Shown in pieces: positions 23,094 to 33,817 of a stretch of 64,000 bases of DNA. A program made the position numbers and the translations under genes. Below the pieces are notes generated by a model that was not told the DNA's origin, did not search any database, and saw only the letters and a list, made by a program, of their open reading frames with translations. Within the stretch, counting starts at the first letter, position 1. Each line of letters starts with the position of its first letter. Source of the DNA: Annona cherimola (Eukaryota > Streptophyta > Magnoliopsida > Magnoliales > Annonaceae). The stretch is taken from the NCBI GenBank assembly GCA_030490835.1, contig CM059977.1, positions 13,673,399 to 13,737,398 of the forward strand. Direction: 5' to 3'.

Positions 23094-23279
23094 TTAACTT
23101 CTGAAACGAAAACATCTAAACGTTAAAAAAATGACATATCGCATATGCAAGTGAAGTGGAAACGAGAAATCAAGTGAAGTTGACACATTGCATGTGCATG
23201 TTGCTATAGGCTGTTTTCATGGAATATAGTATTCTGAAACCTACAAAATGATTAATTGTGTTGATAGAGAAAGCAAATG

Positions 23280-24060
23280 TGATTTCTTCTGTTTGTCAAA
23301 TCCGCATACTGATTTCAGAGACGATTTCTTAAAATGCATACTACGTTAGAATTAGCATGCGAAATATAAATCAGCAAGAATGTAAAGAAGGAATGTCACC
23401 AATCAGAAACAGTATGCGGAATATGAAATTAATATGCAGATTATACCACACTTGAGACGTGATTTGTGGAATTCAAATTCAATGTGGATAGTGAAAATAG
23501 CATGACGATTTTGCTAAAGTTAGTAGATATTTGAGAAAAAAAGTTTAGACATGAAAATTAGCATGTGAAATTAGCAGGAATGTGAACAATGTATGTCACC
23601 GACTCAATATCAACATGCAGCATATAAAATTAGCATGCAGAATCTATCACTGAACAGGAATGTGAATCTGGGTTGCCATGAACTTAGAGTTTGCATGCGG
23701 AATATAAAATACGCATGCGGAATATAAAATACGCATGCGGAATCTGACACAGAGCATGAATGTGAACTACGGTTGTCACTAACTCAGAATTAGCATGCAG
23801 ATAATTCTATCACAAGGAGTACTAATGTGAATAAGAGTTGTCACTAACTTAGAATCAACATACGGAATACAGAAGTAGCGTGTGGATTCTGGCATAGAGA
23901 GCAAGAATGTGAACAAGGATTGTTACTGACTCGAAATCAGTATGAGAATTATGAAATTAGCATGTGGATTATATCATAAAAAGCAGGTATATAGATAAGG
24001 GTTGCTAGTAACTCAGAATTAGCATGTAGACTCTTAACATTAACATGTGAATTCTGTATT
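23280..24060. repeat. Degenerate array of GCATGCGGAAT-type repeats
   Basis: Loose units of roughly 70-120 bases repeat TAGCATGCGGAATATAAAAT, GAATGTGAAC and GTTGTCACTAACTCAGAAT. Best copies are near 23690-23745, where ATACGCATGCGGAATATAAA is repeated back to back. It appears to be an older, decayed counterpart of the array at 21355-22020, placed upstream of the - strand gene. Confidence 0.7.
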
Positions 24061-25339
24061 CTGCTACTCTACCTAATTCTGCAGAAGACATGTTTTCAAA
24101 TTCCAGCATCATCAAAACCAGCACGTTTTTCTTCTAGATCAATATTCAAGGTCCTGTAGCTTCTTATTTCATTTTCACTTCCAAGTTTGTCATCTAGAGC
24201 TCAGGCATGGCCAATTTGAAGATGAATTATGGCAGAAACAGGTTATATCATCAACAGTGCGTCTGTCATTATTCCGCATTACCCACCTTTTGTCAAGATT
24301 GTCATGATGAGGAATCCATGAAGCAGAATGATTAGTTCATGCATGTTGCACGACAATCAGCATCTTATGGAAACAAAGTTCATGCCATTTTCTATATACA
24401 AATTATGGGGTAAGAGAAAAAGATGTTGAACGTATCAATGGCAATGTCAATCATTATCTTCATTGCAGCAAGAGACATACCATACCCACCACAGCAATAG
24501 AGTAATATCCCACACTTCAACTGTAGTATGTCTGTTATTCTTTCAGAAATCATACAACAGAACCCCATTTTGCTAATTCTAGATATGCATGGGATGGATG
24601 AATAAAGAAAGTGGGAAAAAATTTTACCAGAATTCCACCAGGAGAATGGGTTAAAAAAAACAGACGAAAAAAACCCAGAAAAATGCTCAAAACTTGCAGC
24701 GAATGAAGTCAAAAAAGAAACAGAAACATATGTATAATAGCTAAATCACCACAAGGCACTCTGCACTCAGCAGTGGGGATTCAAAATTCAAGCAGTCGAG
24801 TCAATGGCGCAGTGATCTGTCATAGTTGATGAAATGCATTATCCACTCACCAACCACCATCATGACAAGGCTGTCCACTAAGAAAAGATTGCAATTCCAT
24901 GAATAGCTAAATTCCAGTTTGACTCTTCAAATATGGAGGCAATAATGTGTCATCTTAAATTAATTCAAGAATGCCAAAGTCATATATACAAGTGCATATG
25001 CTTCTTCCGATCAAACTAATGGGTGACCTATAATTAATTTTTCAAAAATTTTGAACTTGCTAAGCACACTTTTCACCTTCTTTTAACCCTAGAGACTGGT
25101 GTTATGGACTCATATGTCAACGTCTTTGCAAATCATACTCATACAACTCATTTTCCAAGTAAAACAAAAAAATAGAAACAAAATCTGACAACAACTGGGT
25201 TAAGGATCCAGCCCAGAAAGAGCAAGATGGACAGATTATGCCTGTCCTTACAACATACATTGAACTGGATTTACCTACAATGTTGATTGCAAGTCATGAA
25301 TGGAGATCCTTTAATGCTATTCAGTTGTGCATTCAGAAT
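24061..25339. other. MULE interior without recognisable gene
   Basis: About 1.3 kb of AT-rich DNA between the degenerate array and the right TIR. Open frames (for example 24392-24712 on the - strand) show no domain. Nothing further is supported. Confidence 0.55.
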
Positions 25340-26186
25340 ACGCATGCGGATTTTCACATGAGGTAGATGCGGATGGGAGGTACTTTCGCTGCGCAGTTAT
25401 GATCCGCATGCGGATTCGGACTCCGCATGCGGATTTTCGCGTGAGGGAGATGCGGCTGGGAGCTAATTTGCTGCACATTCAGAATCCGCATGCGGATTCT
25501 GAATCCGCATGCAGATTTACGGAGAAGACGAGATAAGAAAAAAATCAAATTCCAGTTCGGCTAGCTATCCACCAAAAAACTGAAATTATTTGCATTCATT
25601 ACTTAATAGCATCAATAAGATTGCAACTCACCCTCGCCGGAGATGCGAATCGCCGGATCCGCTGGTTATGGAGGCTAGAGCTGATGTGGGGATGCCGTCT
25701 GCTGCGTGCCACTGGAACCGTGCGAATCTTTAGGAGGGGATGCCGTCTGCTGTGCGTTGATCGATAGAGGAACTGCTACTGCTGGTCGCCGATGGTGCCG
25801 CTGCCTGCTGTTCACCAGACGGACGGGTGCTGCTGCTGGGAGCGGGAGCTGCTGCTGCCTGCTGCGTGCCGCTGCGTGAGTTAGGGATTTAGGAGGGGAT
25901 GCCGGGATTTAGGTGGGGGGGATGCCGGGCTTTAGGGATTGAGGATGCCGGGATTCGGGGATTGAGGAGGGACGAGGGACGCCAGAGAAGGCGGGATCTG
26001 CTGTTTTCGTGTTTTGCTGCCGAGCGGGAAAATTTTCACAGCAGATCCGCGTGTATGACCCGCCCAACGCAACGCAACACGCACACCAGCTCTCGACGGA
26101 CAGGATTCAACCCGCCGAAATCGACGGCCAGATGAGCCGTCTGCACCGTTGCTTCCGTGCATGCAGAATGCACATGAGTATATCCC
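25340..26186 (-). repeat. MULE right terminal inverted repeat
   Basis: About 847 bp, the inverted partner of 19375-20141. It carries four palindromic GCATGC sites near its inner end and has a segment at about 25488-25570 (two palindromes plus GGAGAAGACGAGATAAG) absent from the left copy. Otherwise the two repeats differ at only scattered bases. Confidence 0.92.
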
Positions 26187-27056
26187 ATATATATATATAT
26201 ATGCGTTAAAAATAAGTGACATATTCGTAATTCACAAACTACGAAAATACTACTGATTTTTTTAAAAGAAAATGACATTGATTTTAAAAATATTTACAAA
26301 TATCTAAAAAGGTAAAAATTAATATATACCTAGATTAATAGTTATATAAAAAAATTTCAAAAAAATAAAAAATAAATTTTTTTTTATCTAAATGCACTGA
26401 AACTAAGTGCACACGGGTGTCCTAAATCTTGACTCATGCTTGGGAAGTGATAAAACTTTTGATAAAAAGTGCTTGGTGTAAAAATTTTTAAAATTGAAGA
26501 AAATAATATAATATAATAGTAGTAATGATGAAAAGTATAGAAATAAGATTAAAATAAATATGTTAGATGTATAGGTAGTTGTGTAGAAATGATTGAAAAA
26601 TATGATAATTGTATAAGAAGAAGTGAAAAAATAATTAAAAAAATAGTTTTAAAAAATAAAAATTTTTAGATTGAAATATTTGCGGTGTAAACAACCACCG
26701 CTGGAATTTATTAGACTACATGGATCCGACACTGGAAATAACCTCAACCATATTTGCTTCCTCGGCAACATTCTCAAAGAGAAGCAGAAATGCAAATGGC
26801 TCCCCGCGCACCTTAGCGTCAAAAGAAAACAGAATAACCAGCAACGAATTTCATTTTATTATTTTATTATTATATATTTTTTCCCATGAGCCTCCAACAG
26901 TATCTGCTTAGTGCTTACCCAGAGAAAAAGAGGTCATCTCTATTTCCATTTAAAAAAAATTTTAATGCATTAATTCTGATAAGGCTATAAGTTTTACCTA
27001 TATTTTTAAAACCCTTTTTCAAATGTGACCAACACAGTTAATGAAAATGGCAAATA
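26187..27056. other. Spacer between MULE and LTR element
   Basis: Starts with an AT dinucleotide run (26187-26202), followed by AT-rich DNA and a family B repeat at about 26432-26690. Two overlapping short open frames at 26671-26911 have no domain. No gene seen. Confidence 0.6.
26432..26690 (+). repeat. AT-rich dispersed MITE-like repeat, family B copy 2
   Basis: Begins CTTGGGAAGTGATAAAAC and contains GATTGAAAAATATGATAATTG and GTATAAGAAG, in the same order as the copy at 4208-4465. Non-coding. Confidence 0.55.
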
Positions 27057-27061
27057 TGACC

Positions 27062-29574
27062 TGTTGACACCCCACAAAAACGTTAAAAATATATATATAT
27101 AATATAATAAAACAATAATAAAATTTCAAATGGGCTTACTATTATTTGGTTTTGTGGATTCATTTTGGATTTTTAACCCGTATATTTGCAAGCCCAACAT
27201 TGTGTAGGTTTCACGGGCCTTCAATACTTCAAGCCCACTAAGGAGGTAACGGCCATCAATCCACATGACAGATCAAGGACCATTCGCATTCGAGATAAAG
27301 TGAAGAATATTTTCTCAAGATGATGGGAGCGGAATTGACATGATGAACGGTTTGGATTAAACAAATAATCATTATTTTAGGAGATTTTAATGGTCAAAGT
27401 CAATTTGACCAAAGAAAGAGGAGAATTTGCAATATTTTTAAATGATAAATAAAATTGATAAATCCAACTTATTAAGTAAAAATCTGAACCGTTAAAATGA
27501 ATAAAGAACATTAATAAATGTGGGCCCCATCTAAGATCAAGAAAAATAGATGATGATCAAGGCATGGATAAATTATACAAAATGCATGGCTAAAAAAATA
27601 TTTGAAGTACTAGCCCAACAAAACCATGGGCCCCATGAATGGTTTTCAAAAACCACTCACAAAATTACTAGAAGGCCCATTTTTATTATATTTTTGCAAA
27701 AAAGAGAAAACAGGAAATTGTGCAAAAAAAAATCAGAAAAAAATACCAAATTGCAATTTCTCAAACTTAAAAACCTATAAAAAGGAGGGCATTCTCCTCT
27801 CAAGGGACACGGTAAAAATATCCCACACCTAGCCACTCTCCCCTTATTTCCCACGGTGGAAAATATCCCAAAACCAGTTTCTCCTCGGAAACCCATCTTC
27901 CCATCCTTTTTTTTATAAAAAAAAAAAAGCAAATAGACTCCATCACCGTCCCTATTGTTTTCCTTTTCATTTTTTCACCGAAGATACAGATCAGCGACAC
28001 ATCCTCTCTTCCTTTTTCATTTTTTCGTTTTATTTAAAAAACAAAAAAAAACAAACCAAGCATCGAGCTCCAGAACGCCTCTTCTCTCTCCTTCCGTTTT
28101 TTTTTTTTTTTAAAAAAAAAAAACAAAGCAAGTTCTACACGTCCTCTTTCTTCCTTTGCCGATCTTCTCGTTTTTTTTAAAAAAAAAAAACGAACGAGCA
28201 TACCGTCCCTCTCTTCCCTTTCTTTCATTTTTTCGTTTTTTTTTATTAAAAAAAAAAATAAATCCAAAGAGAAAAAAAACCTCCAGCGCATCCGTCTTCT
28301 CCCTTTTCATTTTTCTTTTTTTTTTTGTTTGTTTTCTTTAAGAAAAAAAAAAGAGAGCAAACAACTCTCCAACCCGTCACTTTTCCCCATTTTAATATTT
28401 TTCGTTTTAAAAAAAATAATAATATAAAGCAAAAGTAAAACTGAGTTCAGCACGTTCTCATTCCTTCCTTTTTTTTATTTCTTTAAAAAGAAAACCAAAG
28501 GAGAGAAGCTCCAGCACGTCATTTCCTCTCCTCTTTATTTTTTTTCCTTCGTTTTTTTTAAAAAGAAAAAAACAAAATCAAACAGAAAAGTCCAGCACGT
28601 CATTTCTCTATTTTTTCTTTTCATTTTCTCGTTTTTTTTTTTTAAAAAAAAAAACAAAACGAAAAGTCCAGCACGTCATTTCTCCTTCTTCACTTCATTT
28701 TCTCGTTCTTTTTTAAAAAAAAAAAAAAAGTCCAGCACGTCATTTCTCTATTTCCTTTTCTCGTTCTTTTTTATAAAAATAAAAAATAAAAAAAAACACC
28801 CCTCCTCACCTGCTCCAAAAATCTATACATTATCTTCTCAAAAAAAAAAAAAACACAGAATAGGAAAAGGAATTCCAGCCCGTCCGTTTCTTTAGCATCA
28901 TCATCTCTCTCTCATGAGTTAGGGCCTCAAAAAAAGCCTAGGGATTAAATTCCCGCCTCCACCCTCCTGAGCTTTTACATATAAATTTTTTTTTATTTTT
29001 TTGCACTCCTAGGACCGATGTACTAGAAAAATAAAGTTGTATTCTTTTTCCTAGTTGTGAGTTCACCCAGAGAATCTCTGTTTTTAGTACTTTATTGTAT
29101 ACGGACTAACCACCGTTATATGGTTAGTGGCGACTCCTAAAGTTAATATATTATATTTTATCTTTATTTGTACGCATGTTACTAACTGCTAATTGCGTCT
29201 AATTGAAATACATGTTTGCGTTTGACTAACTCGCATCATTTAAAAATCTCTAAAAACTTGCATCATCTAAAAGCCTTAACGCTTGCATCTCCCTTCTTTA
29301 ACCCCCATGTCTACGCCTTTTATATTTATTCCATTTCTGATCTTGAACCCCTTCTCTACATCGTTTATATTTTTATTTTTGCACGCTTAATTTCTGCACC
29401 TAACTTGCATCACGACTAACCCGCTAACTCGCTAATTTGCATGTCATACTTATTCTCCTTTTTTGGTGTATGCATATTTTATTTTCTCATTTTAGTTCAT
29501 GGTTATATGTATTTTTGAGCTTACCTTACACTTTTTAGGCCCATTCGTCGGCCCATCGTAGCGCGCTAAAAACC
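27062..29574 (+). repeat. LTR copy A (inverted extra LTR)
   Basis: Starts TGTTGACACCCCACAAAAACG and ends CGCGCTAAAAACC, lacking the last ~10 bases (ACGTGCTACA) of the full LTR. A TATA box (TATAAAAAGG, 27776-27785) marks the likely LTR promoter. It has its own substitutions relative to B and C, so it is not a simple sequencing fold-back of B. Non-coding; frames within it are chance. Confidence 0.9.
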
Positions 29575-29585
29575 AAAACAGTTTC

Positions 29586-32099
29586 TGTAGCACGTGGTTT
29601 TTAGCGCGCTACGATGGGCCGACGAATGGGCCTAAAAAGTGTAAGGTAAGCTCAAAAATACATATAACCATGAACTAAAATGAGAAAATAAAATACGCAT
29701 ACACCAAAAAAGGAGAATAAGTATGACATGCAAATTAGCGAGTTAGCGGGTTAGTCGTGATGCAAGTTAGGTGCAGAAATTAAGCGTGCAAAAATAAAAA
29801 TATAAACGATGTAGAGAAGGGGTTCAAGATCAGAAATGGAATAAATATAAAAGGTGTAGACATAGGGGTTAAAGAAGGGAGATGCAAGCGTTAAGGCTTT
29901 TAGATGATGCAAGTTTTTAGAGATTTTTAAATGATGCGAGTTAGTCAAACGCAAACATGTATTTCAATTAGACGCAATTAGCAGTTAGTAACATGCGTAC
30001 AAATAAAGATAAAATATAATATATTAACTTTAGGAGTCGCCACTAACCATATAACGGTGGTTAGTCCGTATACAATAAAGCACTAAAAAAAGAGATTCTC
30101 TGGGTGAACTCACAACTAGAAAAAAGAATACAACTTTATTTTTCTAGTACATCGGTCCTAGGAGTGCAAAAAAATAAAAAAAAAATTATATGTAAAAGCT
30201 CAGGAGGGTGGAGGCGGGAATTTAATCCCTAGGCTTTTTTTGAGGCCCTAACTCATGAGAGAGAGATGATGATGCTAAAGAAACGGACGGGCTGGAATTC
30301 CTTTTCCTATTCTGTGTTTTTTTTTTTTTTGAGAAGATAATGTATAGATTTTTGGAGCAGGTGAGGAGGGGTGTTTTTTTTTATTTTTTATTTTTATAAA
30401 AAAGAACGAGAAAAGGAAATAGAGAAATGACGTGCTGGACTTTTTTTTTAAAAAAAAAGAACGAGAAAATGAAGTGAAGAAGGAGAAATGACGTGCTGGA
30501 CTTTTCGTTTTGTTTTTTTTTAAAAAAAAACGAGAAAATGAAAAGAAAAAATAGAGAAATGACGTGCTGGACTTTTCTGTTTGATTTTGTTTTTTTTTTT
30601 AAAAAAAACGAAGGAAAAAAAATAAAGAGGAGAGGAAATGCGTGCTGGAGCTTCTCTCCTTTGGTTTTCTTTTTAAAGAAATAAAAAAAAGGAAGGAATG
30701 AGAACGTGCTGAACTCAGTTTTACTTTTGCTTTATATTATTATTTTTTTTAAAACGAAAAATATTAAAATGGGGAAAAGTGACGGGTTGGAGAGTTGTTT
30801 GCTCTCTTTTTTTTTTCTTAAAGAAAACAAACAAAAAAAAAAAAGAAAAATGAAAAGGGAGAAGACGGATGCGCTGGAGGTTTTTTTTCTCTTTGGATTT
30901 ATTTTTTTTTTTAAATAAAAAAAAAACGAAAATGAAAGAAAGGGAAGAGAGGGACGGTATGCTCGTTCGTTTTTTTTTTTAAAAAAAAACGAGAAGATCG
31001 GCAAAGGAAGAAAGAGGACGTGTAGAACTTGCTTTGTTTTTTTTTTTAAAAAAAAAAAAAACGGAAGGAGAGAGAAGAGGCGTTCTGGAGCTCGATGCTT
31101 GGTTTGTTTTTTTTTGTTTTTTAAATAAAACGAAAAAATGAAAAAGGAAGAGAGGATGTGTCGCTTATCTGTATCTTCGGTGAAAAAATGAAAAGGAAAA
31201 CAATAGGGACGGTGATGGAGTCTATTTGCTTTTTTTTTTTTATAAAAAAAAGGATGGGAAGATGGGTTTCCGAGGAGAAACTGGTTTTGGGATATTTTCC
31301 ACCGTGGGAAATAAGGGGAGAGTGGCTAGGTGTGGGATATTTTCACCATGTCCCTTGAGAGGAGAATGCCCCCCTTTTTATAGGTTTTTAAGTTTGAGAA
31401 ATTGCAATTTGGTATTTTTTTCTGATTTTTTTTTGCACAATTTCCTGTTTTCTCTTTTTTGCAAAAATATAATAAAAATGGGCCTTCTAGTAATTTTGTG
31501 AGTGGTTTTTGAAAACCATTCATGGGGCCCATGGTTTTGTTGGGCTAGTACTTCAAATATTTTTTTAGCCATGCATTTTGTATAATTTATCCATGCCTTG
31601 ATCAACATCTATTTTTCTTGATCTTAGATGGGGCCCACATTTATTAATGTTCTTTATTCATTTTAACGGTTCAGATTTTACTTAATAAGTTGGATTTATC
31701 AATTTTATTTATCATTTAAAAATATTGCAAATTCTCCTCTTTCTTTGGTCAAATTGACTTTGACCATTAAAATCTCCTAAAATAATGATTATTTGTTTAA
31801 TCCAAACCGTTCATCATGTCAATTCCGCTCCCATCATCTTGAGAAAATATTCTTCACTTTATCTCGAATGCGAATGGTCCTTGATCTGTCATGTGGATTG
31901 ATGGCCGTTACCTCCTTAGTGGGCTTGAAGTATTGAAGGCCCGTGAAACCTACACAATGTTGGGCTTGCAAATATACGGGTTAAAAATCCAAAATGAATC
32001 CACAAAACCAAATAATAGTAAGCCCATTTGAAATTTTATTATTGTTTTATTATATTATATATATATATATATTTTTAACGTTTTTGTGGGGTGTCAACA
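29586..32099 (-). repeat. LTR copy B (3' LTR)
   Basis: Read on the - strand it begins TGTTGACACCCC at 32099 and ends CCACGTGCTACA at 29586, giving the TG..CA ends of LTRs, 2,514 bp. It is preceded by the polypurine tract at 32104-32116. It contains the array of ATGACGTGCTGGACTTTT units between T- and A-runs at about 30420-31090. Confidence 0.93.
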
Positions 32100-32103
32100 G
32101 TTG

Positions 32104-32116
32104 CCCCCCCTTCTTT
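32104..32116 (-). other. Polypurine tract (PPT)
   Basis: On the - strand AAAGAAGGGGGGG is followed by CAACTG and the LTR start TGTTGACACC. A purine run just before the 3' LTR is the plus-strand primer site of LTR retrotransposons, and it fixes the element's orientation. Confidence 0.85.
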
Positions 32117-32144
32117 AATGATAATGATCATTGTCATTAAAGAA
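32111..32144. repeat. Inverted repeat beside the PPT
   Basis: TTCTTTAATGATAATG and CATTGTCATTAAAGAA form a 16-bp stem with one mismatch and a two-base centre. It overlaps the inner end of the PPT. Confidence 0.85.
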
Positions 32145-32579
32145 GGTATGGTTGACACCTAAAATTTTTTTCTCTTTTTAGTGCAGCTCAGTATGATTTT
32201 CTTAATTTTTATAATTCGCCCTACCCTCATACTTTTCATCTCTTTTTTTTTTTTTAGAAAAGTTATTGTAATCTTATTAATTATGTAATCATTATAAGCT
32301 TTCATAGTTTTTTTTTTTGGAAAAAAAAAATTTATTGACTTTTGTAGCCATATGAGTAATGAAGTTGCAAAATTTCGAGGTTATTTGTTGAAACAATTAG
32401 CTTAAGAAGTGAGCTTCATTAATTTATATTAGTGATAATTTTTTCATAAAATATCTAAAATAACATAGCACGTGAGTGTGTGATTTATCAATTGGTAGAT
32501 GTCAGACTTATGAAACTTTAACAACTCATCCAAGTGAGTTAACCATGATAGCAAAATATAATGGTGGTGTATTGTACTT

Positions 32580-32830
32580 TCCTCTCCTCACCATATTTCA
32601 GGGTATCTAGAGATTTTTTTTTATATATATATATATATTTTTCTTCCTCTCACCATATTTCAGGGTATCTGAGGATTTTTTTTTTCCTCCCCTCACCATA
32701 TTTCAGGATATCTGGGGATTTTCTTTAATATATTTTTTCTTCCCCTCACCATATTTCAGGGTATCTAAGGATTTCATTTTTTCTTCCCCTCACCCTATTT
32801 CAGGATATCTGGGGATTTTTTTTTATATTT
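32580..32830 (+). repeat. Five tandem ~50-bp repeats in retrotransposon internal region
   Basis: The phrase CTCACCATATTTCAGGGTAT followed by CTGRGGATTTT occurs five times at about 45-65 base spacing, separated by T-rich runs. The last unit reads CACCCTATTTCAGGATATC. Non-coding, between gag and the 3' LTR. Confidence 0.88.
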
Positions 32831-33817
32831 TTTTGAAAACAATTCACCATATTTCATAATGATATTAATAGTTATCTCTTTGGATGAGAAAATGTTAAAT
32901 CATCTTTGTATCCACCAATTTTCATTAATGTGTGTATAAGATTTTTTTTTAGAGTGCTATGAAATTTTTACATATGTCATGAAAGATTTTCACGAATATA
33001 ACTGGTTACTTCTCACTTCTTGATCCGTTAGAGTAATAGATATTTTTGAGTTTTTTTTTTTTTTTTTTTTTACGTGTAAAATCTTTAACATCTTAACTTA
33101 AAATTTTTTGTTTGTTGACAATGAAATTAATTTTTTTTTATTTTTCCTTTTTATCTATTTTGCGTTTTTTTTTATTATTTTTTTAATACCTAAACAACCA
33201 ACGTGCACATCTTATGACTCTATGGATTAATATTTGCTTGGAATTCAATATTTTCAAGTAGTGTGGTTAATGACATTCTCATAATGGGGTTTACAACTAG
33301 ACGAGTCGGTGCCTTGAGCTTTGCATGACCTACTGGGCTTAATTGATGAACGTCTTGCGCCTTCTGCGACTTATGAGACTTAATAACTGGAATATTAATG
33401 ATGGTGATGCCCCCCATTTAAGATTGACTTGCACATTTCTACACTTTAAAAAGACAATCCCATATTTTTTGTTAAATTTAATTAATTCATTTTGTATTCG
33501 ATAGTGTTAATCATGAATTGATTGCCTTCTAATAGTTAAAAGATGATTTGGTTATCTCTCAAGTATATATATATATATATATTTAATATATCATTTTGTC
33601 CCTTTTTTTTTGCATTATCATTTTTCATCATTTTTTTTGTATTTTTTGTAAATAAGATATGCTATCCATATGACTAATTTTGAAAATTTGCCAAAACATA
33701 TGTAAGTTTTTTTTTTTAAAAAAAAACTCCTTTTATTTAAAAATAACAACCCAATTTTTTATAAAAAATGCATATAAAATGTGGAGGGAGAGAGGGTAAA
33801 GTGACATACCTTGCTAA
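32831..33817. other. Retrotransposon internal region downstream of gag
   Basis: AT-rich DNA with long T-runs and no pol-like coding. A 65-codon frame at 33220-33417 (- strand) has no recognised domain. This is where protease, RT, RNase H and integrase would be expected in an autonomous element; none is visible. Confidence 0.7.

Larger units (their letters stand above)
19375..26186. mobile_element. MULE-like DNA transposon with ~0.8 kb terminal inverted repeats
   Basis: Two long near-identical inverted repeats (19375-20141 and 25340-26186) bound about 5.2 kb of unique DNA. Outer ends are GGGATATACTCATGTGC and its complement. Flanking bases are ATATATATA on both sides; this agrees with the 9-bp target duplication of MULEs but proves nothing inside a TA microsatellite. 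The interior carries the 3' part of a FAR1/MULE-type transposase gene on the + strand, a ~155-bp tandem array, a second broken gene on the - strand, and a degenerate array. The transposase core is absent, so this copy is non-autonomous. The near identity of the TIRs suggests recent movement. Confidence 0.88.

Noticed and set aside
27550..28341. Many overlapping Phe/Lys-rich open frames (also at 30493-31608 and 38117-38993)
   Set aside because: They lie inside the three LTR copies and arise from long T- and A-runs; they recur in each copy because the LTR recurs, on either strand, with no domain.
27062..29574. LTR A as an ordinary solo LTR next to an unrelated insertion
   Set aside because: Its right end is truncated with no TGACC there, while TGACC reappears exactly beyond LTR C; kept only as the alternative hypothesis.
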